A stretch of DNA of 64,000 nucleotides from Paenibacillus spongiae. Its GTDB lineage: Bacteria; Bacillota; Bacilli; Paenibacillales; Paenibacillaceae. Below the pieces are notes generated by a model. It saw only the letters and a list, made by a program, of their open reading frames with translations, had not been told where the DNA came from and did no database searches. The stretch is from assembly GCF_024734895.1 (NCBI RefSeq), contig NZ_CP091430.1:2870501-2934500 (forward strand), read 5' to 3'. Positions 25,900 through 34,429 of the stretch are shown in pieces (positions within the stretch are counted from its first letter, which is position 1; each line of letters opens with the position of its first letter). Both the position numbers and the translations under genes were made by a program.

Positions 25900-25992
25900 A
25901 TTAGACGCGATGTGGACCTAATTCTACAGTCAATCATGAAATTTGATATGAATGACAAAGTAGAGGCTCTGCCCGTAAGCGGAGCGGAATAG
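25900..25992 (+). CDS. possible 30-residue leader peptide with an ATT start
   Basis: A strong site GAGGAGG (25887-25893) lies six bases before ATT 25900, which opens a frame of 30 codons ending TAG at 25992 and coding a peptide with VDLILQSIMKFDMNDKVEAL. No ATG, GTG or TTG lies at proper distance in that frame, so if it is translated the start codon is the rare ATT. The 8-base sequence TTAGACGC at its start (25901-25908) is repeated inverted as GCGTCTAA at 26000-26007, just after its stop. Translation could thus change folding of the leader (inference). Confidence 0.4.
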   Translation: MRRDVDLILQSIMKFDMNDKVEALPVSGAE

Positions 25993-26145
25993 GATACGTG
26001 CGTCTAAAGGGGAATACTCCTTAACCATGGATTATGCGAGGATGAGGATTGGAATCTTGCATAGAACCCAGGTTTGTCACCGCTTCTTTACCCATCACCG
26101 GGTATGGAAGGAGGGGGCTTTGTACGGTTATATTCCGTTTTTCCG

Positions 26146-26177
26146 ACGCCGCCGGCAGCAGCCAGCGGTGTTTTTTT
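26146..26177 (+). terminator. attenuator-type terminator in the ABC-F leader
   Basis: ACGCCGC (26146-26152) pairs with GCGGTGT (26165-26171), with one G-T pair, and seven T follow. It lies about 95 bases before the ABC-F start codon and inside its own transcript, so it must be read through for expression. A second frame in the leader, from ATG 26027, runs across it. Confidence 0.7.
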
Positions 26178-26272
26178 GTATTCGATTTCGGATTGGACTC
26201 GTTCAGGTTATTGTCGTTCGTTCAGCGTAAGCATTCATGGCGGCGTACAAATGAAACCTAAGAGGTGATCCT

Positions 26273-28021
26273 ATGACATTGATCAATTGTCGCAATTTAA
26301 CGAAAAGCTTTGGAGACCTGACGGTTCTCCGGGATGTGAATCTGGATATCGCTCAAGGGGAGCGAATCGGACTGGTAGGGATGAACGGGGCCGGCAAAAC
26401 AACGCTGGCTAACATCATCTTCGGGAGCCTGCAGCAAGATCGCGGTTCGATCACGCGCTACCACCGGGGGATGAAAATCGGCTATTTGCTGCAATCCACG
26501 TCCTATACCGTCCATACGTTCTCTTCCATGGCGGATGATTATATAGAAGATGGCGGCGTAGCGTTTCTGGAGCTGGCCAGCCATCTTGGTCTGAAGAAGG
26601 TGCAGGATTGGGATGCAGGCCGATACGAAGGCTTGAGCGGCGGCGAGAAGACGAAGCTGGCGATCGCCCATATTTTTGCCTCCAAGCCGGACATTCTCAT
26701 TCTCGACGAGCCGACGAATCATCTGGATCTTCAAGGCGTCGAATGGCTAGTCAACGAGCTGAAATCATTCGGAGCCACTGTGCTGATCATTTCCCATGAC
26801 CGCTTTTTTCTCGATCAGTCGGTGGAGCGGATTATCGAGCTCGAGGATGGCGTGGCTCACGCTTATCCGGGCAATTACACCTTCTATCGCGAAGAGAAGG
26901 CGCGAAGGTACGAGAGTCAGCTCCATCACTACATCGAACAGAAGAAAGTGGAGCAGAAGATAGAAGCGGAGATCGATCGTCTCAAGAATTGGTCCTCGAA
27001 GGCCCATCGCGAAGCGGGCAAAGTGGGAAAGATGGCCGAGATGCGGGGGGTAAAAGAGTTCTACCGGACGAAAGCGAAGAAGATGGACCAGCAAATCAAA
27101 TCACGCATCAAGCGGCTGGAGAAGATCGAGGTCGAAGGTGTTCAGAAGCCTAAGGAGGAAGCCAAGATCCGCTTTGAGGTCGACAGCCCGGATAAGCGCG
27201 GCAGACGGATCGTTGAAGCGAAACGGATGAGCAAGTCATATGGCGACCGGGTATTGTTTCACAACAGCTCCTTTGCCATTCAGCGCGGTGACCGGATCGG
27301 GCTTCTCGGACCTAACGGCTGCGGCAAAACTACGCTGATCCGCATCATGACAGGCAAGGAGACTGTCGACGAGGGGGAATTATGGCTGAGCCCGACTGCC
27401 AAGGTGGCTTATCTGACCCAGGATGTAACGGATCTGAATCCCGAATGGACCGTGCTCAAGCTCATTGAAGACGAATACCACATTCGCAGCGATGCCGGCA
27501 AGGCTCGTACGCTTCTGGCCAATATGGGGTTTGAGGAGTCGATGCTGAAGAAACCGATCAGCCAGTTAAGCTTAGGCGAACGGACGAGGGTAAAGCTGGC
27601 TCAGCTTATCCTGCGGGACAATGATGTTCTCATACTCGACGAGCCGACCAATCATCTCGATCTAGCCAGCCGGGAGCAGCTGGAGCAGACGCTGGATTCC
27701 TATCTGGGCACGCTGATCGTCGTATCGCACGACAGCTATTTTCTCCAGCGAATCTGTCAGAAGCTGCTTGTATTCAACGAAGGCGCCATACGCAAGTTCG
27801 AGAGCGGCTTCAATGATTACATGGATAAGGGAAAACAGAAGAAGCCAGCCCCCGGAGAGGATGCGCAGCATCTTGAAGAGCAGAAGATGATTATCGAGAC
27901 CCGGATCGTATCCGTCCTCGGAGAGCTAAGCAAATATACCGTGAACGACCCTCAATACGAGGCGCTGGATAAGGAGTTTCAGATGCTGATTCGTAAGAAG
28001 AAGCAGCTGTCTCAGGCATAG
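26273..28021 (+). CDS. ABC-F family ribosome-associated ATPase (possible antibiotic-resistance protein)
   Basis: A 582-residue protein with two ABC ATPase domains and no membrane segments. Domain one has GMNGAGKTT, LSGGEKTKLA and ILILDEPTNHLD; domain two has GPNGCGKTT, LSLGERTRVKLA and VLILDEPTNHLD. Between them is a long charged linker (about residues 200-310) that would be the antibiotic-resistance/P-site tRNA interaction element, and a helical C-terminal extension follows. Members with such leaders often protect the ribosome from lincosamides, pleuromutilins or streptogramins, but others act as translation factors, so resistance is an inference. GAGGTGAT precedes ATG 26273. The long leader with internal terminator suggests drug-induced attenuation. 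Confidence 0.9.
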   Translation: MTLINCRNLTKSFGDLTVLRDVNLDIAQGERIGLVGMNGAGKTTLANIIFGSLQQDRGSITRYHRGMKIGYLLQSTSYTVHTFSSMADDYIEDGGVAFLELASHLGLKKVQDWDAGRYEGLSGGEKTKLAIAHIFASKPDILILDEPTNHLDLQGVEWLVNELKSFGATVLIISHDRFFLDQSVERIIELEDGVAHAYPGNYTFYREEKARRYESQLHHYIEQKKVEQKIEAEIDRLKNWSSKAHREAGKVGKMAEMRGVKEFYRTKAKKMDQQIKSRIKRLEKIEVEGVQKPKEEAKIRFEVDSPDKRGRRIVEAKRMSKSYGDRVLFHNSSFAIQRGDRIGLLGPNGCGKTTLIRIMTGKETVDEGELWLSPTAKVAYLTQDVTDLNPEWTVLKLIEDEYHIRSDAGKARTLLANMGFEESMLKKPISQLSLGERTRVKLAQLILRDNDVLILDEPTNHLDLASREQLEQTLDSYLGTLIVVSHDSYFLQRICQKLLVFNEGAIRKFESGFNDYMDKGKQKKPAPGEDAQHLEEQKMIIETRIVSVLGELSKYTVNDPQYEALDKEFQMLIRKKKQLSQA

Positions 28022-28070
28022 CTTATTTATAAATCTTCACTTGCAAGTTCGATCTTCAATATAACTGGTT

Positions 28071-28130
28071 AACAAAGAAACCTTTCCTTGGTTTGTGTCG
28101 ACTCACACGAACAGGGAAAGGTTTCTTGTT
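28071..28130. terminator. long hairpin downstream of the ABC-F gene
   Basis: AAGAAACCTTTCC (28076-28088 region) pairs with GGAAAGGTTTCTT, around an inner GTGT/ACAC stem. It is symmetrical enough to act on both strands but lacks a strong T run. Confidence 0.5.
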
Positions 28131-28213
28131 AAAGCTGTAAAGTAAATGTTCCAGCAATAAAAGGTCAGGTGATACTGTAGGGATAGTCTTTGTAATAATA
28201 AATTCAAGGGTAT

Positions 28214-28263
28214 CCAGGAACAACAGCGATCGGAAGAACATTCTGCCTGCGAAGCGGACTGGT
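28214..28263. repeat. dispersed repeat, copy 1 of 3
   Basis: CCAGGAACAACAGCGATCGG followed by AAGAACATTCTGCCTG and GAAGCGG. Near-identical segments lie at 39438-39480 and 53877-53920. This copy lies between the ABC-F gene and the convergent DUF1836 gene. Confidence 0.75.
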
Positions 28264-28293
28264 GTTCAATCTTTCATTCCATCAAGGTAGTCC

Positions 28294-29046
28294 TTACAGA
28301 TTGTTAAGAAAAACCATCCCATTCACATAACGTCGGGCGAGAGAGTGGAAGCTTGCGGTATGAACGGCGATAACCGCAACGTGAATTGCATTCTTCAGCG
28401 CATCCTGCTGGCTGGACGATAGATTGCCGCGGTCCTTGGCGCATTCATTGGAAAGCTCGTTGATCATTTGATCCCACTTGTTAATGAAATCCATCCGTTC
28501 GCCTGTGAAATTCCGGTACCGCTCATCCAGAATCTCATATAGCTCCGAATATGCGGCATAGAACGCCATAGGAGAAATGGAGAGCCTCTGATCCGACCAG
28601 GTCTGGCCGAACATAAGTTCAAGCAGCTTTCGAATGGAATCATAATCGAGCGTAGAGCGCAAATCTTCTATGATGAAGAACAACGCGACCTGCTGAAGCG
28701 AGTATTTCTTGCCTTCCGCGGGCTGCCCGATAAAATCCTTGAAATCCCGTTTAACCCAGTTTTGGATCGAAGTGACGCTGAATTGGGTATACTCGATTTG
28801 TGTGCCAAGAGAAACAATATCGCTTAAGGATAAGGCGGGCTTAACCTGAGCTTTAATCATCCGCTCGATAATCGGCGGCAGAGAAGTTGCAACGAAGGCG
28901 GACATCGAATTGCCTTGATCGAAAGCCTGCTGATGATTCGCGCGCCAAATATCTTGAATGATGGCAAGCGGCGGGCGATCCGATTGTCCGTTCAGAGCAA
29001 AGAGGAGTGCAGCCATATCTCTACGGGTTAATGTTAAAAGTTCCAT
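28294..29046 (-). CDS. DUF1836 protein, probable transcriptional regulator
   Basis: A 250-residue soluble protein with the DUF1836 core: SLPPIIERMIKAQVKPALSL, then IEYTQFSVTSIQNWVKRDFK, then GKKYSLQQVALFFIIEDLR. The SVTSIQNWVKRD part looks like a MerR-type helix-turn-helix. AGGTGA precedes the start codon at 29046; a longer N terminus is not supported. The gene is divergent from a CNNM/CorC protein. Both promoters carry the same palindromic operator immediately downstream of the -10 box, so this protein is a good candidate for the repressor acting at both (inference). Confidence 0.82.
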   Translation of the reverse strand: MELLTLTRRDMAALLFALNGQSDRPPLAIIQDIWRANHQQAFDQGNSMSAFVATSLPPIIERMIKAQVKPALSLSDIVSLGTQIEYTQFSVTSIQNWVKRDFKDFIGQPAEGKKYSLQQVALFFIIEDLRSTLDYDSIRKLLELMFGQTWSDQRLSISPMAFYAAYSELYEILDERYRNFTGERMDFINKWDQMINELSNECAKDRGNLSSSQQDALKNAIHVAVIAVHTASFHSLARRYVNGMVFLNNL

Positions 29047-29070
29047 CTTTATCACCTCAATTGCTGAACA

Positions 29071-29113
29071 GTTCTTATGAACCAATCATAAAGTGCCCCT
29101 GCAAGGATGTCAA
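29071..29113 (-). promoter_or_regulatory. promoter and operator of the DUF1836 gene
   Basis: On the minus strand TTGACA (29113-29108), a 17-base spacer and TATGAT (29090-29085) form a consensus promoter. Two bases downstream lies the near-palindrome GTTCATAAGAAC (29082-29071), at the expected transcription start. Confidence 0.82.
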
Positions 29114-29200
29114 AAGGAAATATTCCATAAGAATGAGGTATTGATGGTCAGTTTTGGGCAAATCCAACCTGAAATAACCGTTTTTAAACGCATACCGCAG

Positions 29201-29242
29201 TTGAGAAGTTTGGGTCGGTTTATTAGAATAGTTCATATGAAC
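29201..29242 (+). promoter_or_regulatory. promoter and operator of the CNNM gene
   Basis: TTGAGA (29201-29206), a 17-base spacer and TAGAAT (29224-29229) are followed after one base by the perfect 12-base palindrome GTTCATATGAAC (29231-29242). The layout copies that of the divergent promoter. Confidence 0.8.
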
Positions 29243-29286
29243 CTATAGTAAGAACAGCTCAAATTTCTAGTAGAGGGAAGGTCGAA

Positions 29287-30591
29287 ATGGTCTTTAATTT
29301 GTTTTTGGTCGCTGTACTTATTCTGTTAACCGCATTTTTTGTCGCAACTGAGTTCGCCATTGTTAAGCTGCGTTCGAGCCGGGTCGATCAGATGGTTGCG
29401 GAAGGTACGAAGAACGCCCTTGCTGTTAAGAAAGTCACTTCAAATCTGGATGCCTATTTATCGGCGTGTCAGCTTGGAATTACGATTACGGCGCTCGGTT
29501 TGGGCTGGCTAGGCGAGCCGACCGTCGAGAAGATGCTGCATCCGTTGTTCGAACGCTTCGCTTTGAGCGAAAGTGTGAGCAGTATTCTGTCGTTCGGTAT
29601 CGCATTCGTCGTGATGACCTTCCTGCATGTGGTGCTCGGGGAATTGGCGCCGAAAACAGTAGCCATCCAAAGAGCGGAACAAATTTCGGTGCTTACCGCG
29701 CCGCTCATTATTTTCTTCCATAAACTCATGTATCCTTTCATATGGACATTGAACGGATCGGCTAACGCTTTCGTCCGCATATTCGGCATGAAGCCTGCCA
29801 GCGAGCATGGGGAAGCCCATTCGGAGGAAGAAATCCGCATCATTCTTTCGGAGAGCTATGAGAGCGGTATGATCAACAAGACGGAATTAAGCTATGTCAA
29901 TCGGATCTTCGCATTTGACGAGCTGCTCGCAAGAGAAATCATGGTTCCACGGACGGATATGGTTTGCTTGTACGCCAACCATTCGCTGGAAGAAAATATG
30001 AACGTCATTAAAAAAGAACAATATACCCGATTCCCGGTGGCATTAGGCAATAAGGACAATATTATCGGGATGGTGAATACGAAGAAGTTTTTCCTAAGCT
30101 ATGACAATAACCCCGATTTCGATTTCAACCAGTTATTGCAGCCGGTCATGACCGTTCCTGAAGGAATGCCGATCAAGTCGCTGTTGAAGAAGATGCAGCA
30201 GGAGCAGGTTCAAATGGCCTTGCTGCTGGATGAATACGGCGGAACGTCCGGATTGATCACGTTCGAGGACATCTTGGAAGAGATTGTCGGGGAAATCCGC
30301 GATGAATTCGACAATGACGAGAAACTTGAGATCGAGCCGCTTGACACGAACCGGTATGCCATCCTTGGCCATACATTAATCGACGATGTGAATGAAACGT
30401 TGGGCTCGAATCTGGATCATGTAGAAGTGGACTCCATTGGCGGCTGGCTGTTCAGCCATCAGCCGGAGCTGGAGAAGGGGATTCCGTGGCAATATGAGAA
30501 TCTAACCTTCACCATTCTCGAGAAGGACAAGCATCGCATCCGCAAGATCGAAATCGTGAAGGAAGAAAATATAGAATCAATCAACGAATAA
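29287..30591 (+). CDS. CNNM/CorC-type membrane protein with CBS domains (hemolysin family)
   Basis: A 434-residue membrane protein. The N-terminal DUF21/CNNM domain has about four hydrophobic segments (residues 1-150). A CBS pair follows from about residue 205 (REIMVPRTDMVCLY and EYGGTSGLITFEDILEEIVGEIRDEFD), then a C-terminal CorC/HlyC domain ending near 425. The family is linked with magnesium or other divalent-cation transport, and the old name hemolysin is misleading. GAGGGAAGG lies upstream of ATG 29287. Its promoter shares an operator with the divergent DUF1836 gene. Confidence 0.9.
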   Translation: MVFNLFLVAVLILLTAFFVATEFAIVKLRSSRVDQMVAEGTKNALAVKKVTSNLDAYLSACQLGITITALGLGWLGEPTVEKMLHPLFERFALSESVSSILSFGIAFVVMTFLHVVLGELAPKTVAIQRAEQISVLTAPLIIFFHKLMYPFIWTLNGSANAFVRIFGMKPASEHGEAHSEEEIRIILSESYESGMINKTELSYVNRIFAFDELLAREIMVPRTDMVCLYANHSLEENMNVIKKEQYTRFPVALGNKDNIIGMVNTKKFFLSYDNNPDFDFNQLLQPVMTVPEGMPIKSLLKKMQQEQVQMALLLDEYGGTSGLITFEDILEEIVGEIRDEFDNDEKLEIEPLDTNRYAILGHTLIDDVNETLGSNLDHVEVDSIGGWLFSHQPELEKGIPWQYENLTFTILEKDKHRIRKIEIVKEENIESINE

Positions 30592-30626
30592 GCACTCCCG
30601 CGCATAGTATAACGCAGGGTGATCAG

Positions 30627-30836
30627 ATGAATAAGCTGTTTGAATACATGTACCTCAATTTATGGCTTCTGCTGCTGTGGGCGACCTTAGTGACCCACCA
30701 GGGAGTCGTGCAGCCGGCGATCGGCAGCGTAATCGCGTATTTCGCGATTATCGGACTCATCAAGATGCCGAGGATTAAGCAGTACATGCTGAATGAGAAC
30801 AAGGGGCAAGAGGAATCCGATTCGAATTCCGCTTAG
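30627..30836 (+). CDS. small membrane protein
   Basis: A 69-residue protein with two hydrophobic segments (LNLWLLLLWATLV and AIGSVIAYFAIIGLI) and a hydrophilic C-terminal tail rich in Glu, Asp and Ser. It starts 35 bases after the CNNM gene behind GGGTGA and ends before a terminator, so it is likely in the same transcript and could assist the transporter. No family is recognised. Confidence 0.65.
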   Translation: MNKLFEYMYLNLWLLLLWATLVTHQGVVQPAIGSVIAYFAIIGLIKMPRIKQYMLNENKGQEESDSNSA

Positions 30837-30838
30837 CT

Positions 30839-30880
30839 AAAGAGGCCTGAAGGAAGCTGCCGCTTCGCTTGGGCCTCTTT
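30839..30880 (+). terminator. terminator of the CNNM transcript
   Basis: AAAGAGGCC (30839-30847) pairs with GGCCTCTTT (30872-30880) around an inner GAAGC/GCTTC stem. Confidence 0.8.
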
Positions 30881-30975
30881 GTCATTTCAGGACGTAAATT
30901 GAAGCAAATGAAAAATGATTCCATGAATGGCTCCCGCCTTTTATTGACATCATTATAGTCAAAAGGGGGAGAATA

Positions 30976-32112
30976 ATGAGCATTCGGTTATTGAAAATGT
31001 TGGTGTACGTGATCATCTGGGCTGCGGTATGGCAGAGCAGCACTGCTAATGCCTATGCATATGCAGCCCCTGCAGCGGATTCGGCAAACGAGCAGGCTCG
31101 TATAAGCGTGAAAGCTTCTCCGGCTGCCGCCTACGAATCCAGCCTCCCGCTTGATGACGCCGCCTGGAGCAAAATGGTTCGCGAGGGCATTGCCCGCAAA
31201 GCTCAGGAATATCCAAACTCGGATACATATGTAACGGTTCATCATAAAACGTATGTCGTAGACGCGTCTTACAATCTCTACGACCCGGCGGAAGCGGTGT
31301 CGATCCAGCTAGAAGATGCTGGCCGTCAGCAGCTCCGTGCCTTCATGTGGCTTCTGAGAAGCACTCATTACGGGGTGAGCATTCCATGGGAGCAAGCGAA
31401 GCGCCGTTTCCCGTTAAAATCCACCTTCACGATTATGGATGTGGAATCAGGCTTGCGGTTTGAAGGCCAGCGAAGAGCAGGGAGTACGCATGCCGATGTA
31501 CAGCCGCTAACCAGGAAGGATTCGGGCATCATGAAGCGGATCTATGGCGGGAAGTGGAGCTGGAAGAGGAAAGCGATCCTGGTCATCAAGGATGGACAGG
31601 CGGTCGCGGCATCCATGCATGGCATGCCGCACGGCGGTGACGGAATTCCGGATAATGGCTTCAGCGGTCACTTCTGCATCCACTTTCCCGGCAGCAGCAC
31701 GCACGGATCGGGTCTCGTGGATCATGACCACCAAATCATGATCTTGAAGGCTGCAGGCGCGCTGGAGCATTATATGACGCAATCGTCCCCTAGCGATATC
31801 GTCGAGCTGTTCTTCACTTCCATTAATCAGAAAGAACCCGAATTGATGACGGCGATCTTCCCGCACCGCGCGCATGAACAGCTGGCCTCCGTCAAACAAG
31901 AGGTATCAAATATTACCGCCATACGCAGAATAACGGATTATGACCGGCATGCGTCAAGCGATATGCTGGTCAGCGAAGCTGCCGTACGGGCAACGATCCA
32001 CAGAACAGGCTCTCGGAAAGAAACCCGGACGATCCTGTTTCAGCTGAGACGCAGCGCAGTATGGCAGCCGTGGAAGGTGGAATCTGTCGTCTTCCATAAA
32101 TCGCGAACGTAA
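30976..32112 (+). CDS. secreted hypothetical protein next to VanW
   Basis: A 378-residue exported protein with a signal peptide to about residue 30 (ANAYAYA). The central part contains MHGMPHGGDGIPDNGFSGHF and then CIHFPGSSTHGSG, which is rich in His and has one Cys. The HF-C-IHF and STHGS elements recall, but do not match, the active site of L,D-transpeptidases. A C-terminal domain of about 110 residues follows (DIVELFFTSINQKEPELMTA), perhaps NTF2-like. GGGGGAG precedes ATG 30976. The VanW-family gene begins 28 bases later, so a role in cell-wall metabolism is plausible but unproven. Confidence 0.65.
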   Translation: MSIRLLKMLVYVIIWAAVWQSSTANAYAYAAPAADSANEQARISVKASPAAAYESSLPLDDAAWSKMVREGIARKAQEYPNSDTYVTVHHKTYVVDASYNLYDPAEAVSIQLEDAGRQQLRAFMWLLRSTHYGVSIPWEQAKRRFPLKSTFTIMDVESGLRFEGQRRAGSTHADVQPLTRKDSGIMKRIYGGKWSWKRKAILVIKDGQAVAASMHGMPHGGDGIPDNGFSGHFCIHFPGSSTHGSGLVDHDHQIMILKAAGALEHYMTQSSPSDIVELFFTSINQKEPELMTAIFPHRAHEQLASVKQEVSNITAIRRITDYDRHASSDMLVSEAAVRATIHRTGSRKETRTILFQLRRSAVWQPWKVESVVFHKSRT

Positions 32113-32140
32113 CTTATATGAAATGCAAGGAGTGCGCTGC

Positions 32141-33076
32141 ATGAAATGGCTGCTGTTAGCTGTTGCAATTGGATTATTTCCGCAGGGTGAGGTTGGCGTT
32201 GTCGACCGGCTGTCGATCGTACACAAGGGTCATCCGGTCGGCAGCCTCAATCGGGTGGAATATGAAATTCCAGCGTCATCGCTGGTTGATCTGGACAAAT
32301 TCGATTCCTATCTGAATGAGCTCGATAAACGAATCATTCAAGCTCCCCGGAATGCCGTCATTGGCGATCATGGAGGTATCATTCCGGAACAGACGGGGTA
32401 TAAGCTAAATAAGCGAATATTTACCGACAGGTTCTATGCCTTCTATTACGGCAAAGGATCTTCCTTCATCGATGCGCCGTTGACCGCGGTGTATCCCCGT
32501 GTAGACAGCGAGCTGCTTGCGGACATCAGAGTGAAGCCAATCGGCCAGTACGTCACTTATTATAACTCCCGGAACAAGAACAGATCCCATAATATCTCTC
32601 TTGCGGCGAAGGCGATAAATAATGTCGTCGTATTCCCGGGTGAAAGCTTCTCCTTCAACCAGAGCGTAGGCGAGCGCACGAAGGGAAGAGGGTATCTGGA
32701 GGCCCCGGTCATCGTAAGAGGCGAGCTGTCGGAAGGGATCGGCGGCGGAATCTGCCAAGTATCCTCGACGCTGTACAATGCCACAGACCGTGCGGGCCTT
32801 CAGGTTGTGCGCCGCTATTCGCACAGCAGGAACGTTCCTTACGTGCTGCCGGGCCGCGATGCAACGGTAAGCTGGGGCGGACCGGATTATTCCTTTCAGA
32901 ATCAATATAACCAACCGGTTCTCATTCGCGCATCGGCAGGCAGCGGAATGATGTTCGTCGGCATCTACTCCTCCGATGTGATCGAATACAAGCCGCGGGA
33001 AGTGCCGGGGATGTCCGATCAGCTTCCGGAAGAGATTTCGATTGAAGCGAATCAGAATCAGCTGACCGAGCAGTAG
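32141..33076 (+). CDS. VanW-family protein
   Basis: A 311-residue exported protein with a short signal peptide (MKWLLLAVAIGLF). The VanW signature is clear: GRGYLEAPVIVRGELSEGIGGGICQVSSTLYNA, then RRYSHSRNVPYVLPGRDATVSWGGPDYSFQNQ. VanW proteins accompany some vancomycin-resistance clusters and also occur as ordinary envelope proteins; their reaction is unknown. No other van genes are present here. AAGGAG (32127-32132) supports ATG 32141. Confidence 0.87.
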   Translation: MKWLLLAVAIGLFPQGEVGVVDRLSIVHKGHPVGSLNRVEYEIPASSLVDLDKFDSYLNELDKRIIQAPRNAVIGDHGGIIPEQTGYKLNKRIFTDRFYAFYYGKGSSFIDAPLTAVYPRVDSELLADIRVKPIGQYVTYYNSRNKNRSHNISLAAKAINNVVVFPGESFSFNQSVGERTKGRGYLEAPVIVRGELSEGIGGGICQVSSTLYNATDRAGLQVVRRYSHSRNVPYVLPGRDATVSWGGPDYSFQNQYNQPVLIRASAGSGMMFVGIYSSDVIEYKPREVPGMSDQLPEEISIEANQNQLTEQ

Positions 33077-33082
33077 AGGTTC

Positions 33083-33115
33083 GAAAGAGGGCAGCTGGAA
33101 CTGCCGCCCTCTTTC
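33083..33115 (+). terminator. terminator of the VanW transcript
   Basis: GAAAGAGGGC (33083-33092) pairs with GCCCTCTTTC (33106-33115), with an inner CAG/CTG pairing. Confidence 0.8.
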
Positions 33116-33192
33116 CGGAAGTATATGTTTTGTAAGCGATTTATTAGGGAATTCGCGCTATTTACACGGAATGAAGTAATTTCGACAGAGGA

Positions 33193-33221
33193 TTGACAAG
33201 TGCTTTATTTCCTACTAAATT
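33193..33221 (+). promoter_or_regulatory. promoter of the nucleoside-uptake operon
   Basis: TTGACA (33193-33198), a 17-base spacer and TAAATT (33216-33221) precede the lipoprotein gene. I saw no purine riboswitch fold in this short leader. Confidence 0.65.
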
Positions 33222-33258
33222 TATAATTATTGTCACCAAAAATAGAGGAGTGGAGTAC

Positions 33259-34323
33259 GTGAAAAAGTGGACAACCCTGGCTCTTGCGTTAGTGCTTGTG
33301 GTTTCTCTTATTGCCGGTTGCGGCGCTAAGAACAATAACGAAGCCGGGAATAAGGGGACGACGAACAATACCGGATCTGCGAATGCGGACAAAGGGACTG
33401 ATCAACCGAAGAAGCGTGTGGCATTGGTAACGCCCGAGAAGATCGGTGTCAATCAGTTCTTTACGCAAATGGTTGAAGGACTCGACAAAGCAGGAGCGGA
33501 GTTCAATATCGAGACGAAAGTCATTGAGTCCAATGACCCATCGCAGGTCGAGCAGAACCTTCGCGCCGCCGTGGCGGAGAAGTATGATCTGATCATTACC
33601 GCGGCCTATACGGCTGCAGACGCTCTTCTAAAAGTAGCAAACGAAAACCCGGATCAAGCTTTTGCCATCATCGATACCGTCGTTGACGCCAAGAACGTAC
33701 GAAGCATCGAGTTCCGGGAGTATGAAGCGGCGTACCTGCTTGGCGCAGCAGCAGGCCTGGCTACGAAGACGGGAACTGTCGGCGCTGTCGTTGCTGTCGA
33801 TGCTCCGATTCTGAGCAAGTATACCGCTGGATATGAGCAAGGTCTGAAGTCCGTTAAACCGGATGCGAAGCTGTTGCTCAATTATGTGGGCGGCTTCACG
33901 GATCCGGCTAAAGCGAAGGAGCTTGCGCTGCTTCAATTCTCGAAAGGCGCCGACTTCATCGCAGGTATGGCGGCCGTAGGCGACTCCGGCGTATTCGAGG
34001 CAGCCAAGGAGAAGGGCTTCTATACAGCCGGACAAGATACGGACCGCACGGGTGAAGATCCGGAGCACGTGGTCCTTTCCCAGTTGAAAGAAACCGACAC
34101 CGTAGCCTATGAAACGGTCAAAGACTTTGCCGAAGGCAAGTTCACTTATGGAGCGGTTAGCTACGGTCTGAAGGAGAATGGTGTAGGCGTTACATTCGTA
34201 ACTGCAGAATCCAAATCGGCCTTGAGCCCGTTCATCGGCCAAGAGAACGTGGACAAGCTGAAGAAAATTCGCGACGATATCGTTGCAGGTACGGTTGTAG
34301 TGACTAATCCATTGGCACCCTAA
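33259..34323 (+). CDS. BMP-family nucleoside-binding lipoprotein
   Basis: A 354-residue lipoprotein (lipobox LIAGC, Cys21) of the Med/BmpA family, which binds purine nucleosides outside the membrane. The mature domain starts KKRVALVTPEKIGVNQFF. Family markers are seen as TAAYTAADALLKVA, IEFREYEAAYLLGAAAGLATKTGTVGAV and FIAGMAAVGDSGVFEAAKEKG. GTG 33259 lies about eight bases after GAGGAG. The ATPase and two permeases of the same importer follow after a partial terminator, which would give more binding protein than membrane components. Confidence 0.92.
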   Translation: MKKWTTLALALVLVVSLIAGCGAKNNNEAGNKGTTNNTGSANADKGTDQPKKRVALVTPEKIGVNQFFTQMVEGLDKAGAEFNIETKVIESNDPSQVEQNLRAAVAEKYDLIITAAYTAADALLKVANENPDQAFAIIDTVVDAKNVRSIEFREYEAAYLLGAAAGLATKTGTVGAVVAVDAPILSKYTAGYEQGLKSVKPDAKLLLNYVGGFTDPAKAKELALLQFSKGADFIAGMAAVGDSGVFEAAKEKGFYTAGQDTDRTGEDPEHVVLSQLKETDTVAYETVKDFAEGKFTYGAVSYGLKENGVGVTFVTAESKSALSPFIGQENVDKLKKIRDDIVAGTVVVTNPLAP

Positions 34324-34347
34324 TAGTTAGTGTGCAATAGCGAATCG

Positions 34348-34374
34348 AACCGGTTGCCGTCAAGCAGCCGGTTT
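34348..34374 (+). terminator. partial terminator after the binding-protein gene
   Basis: AACCGGTTGC (34348-34357) pairs with GCAGCCGGTT (34364-34373), followed by only a few T. It probably lowers, but does not stop, transcription into the transporter genes. Confidence 0.65.
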
Positions 34375-34429
34375 CTCGCTTTACAGCCCTGCTATTCGCA
34401 GGAGATGGAAGAAGGGAGTGCTGCTTGTC

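Noticed and set aside
33120..33258. Purine riboswitch upstream of the nucleoside operon
   Set aside because: The leader is only about 35 bases after the promoter and shows no three-way-junction fold or conserved loop sequences.
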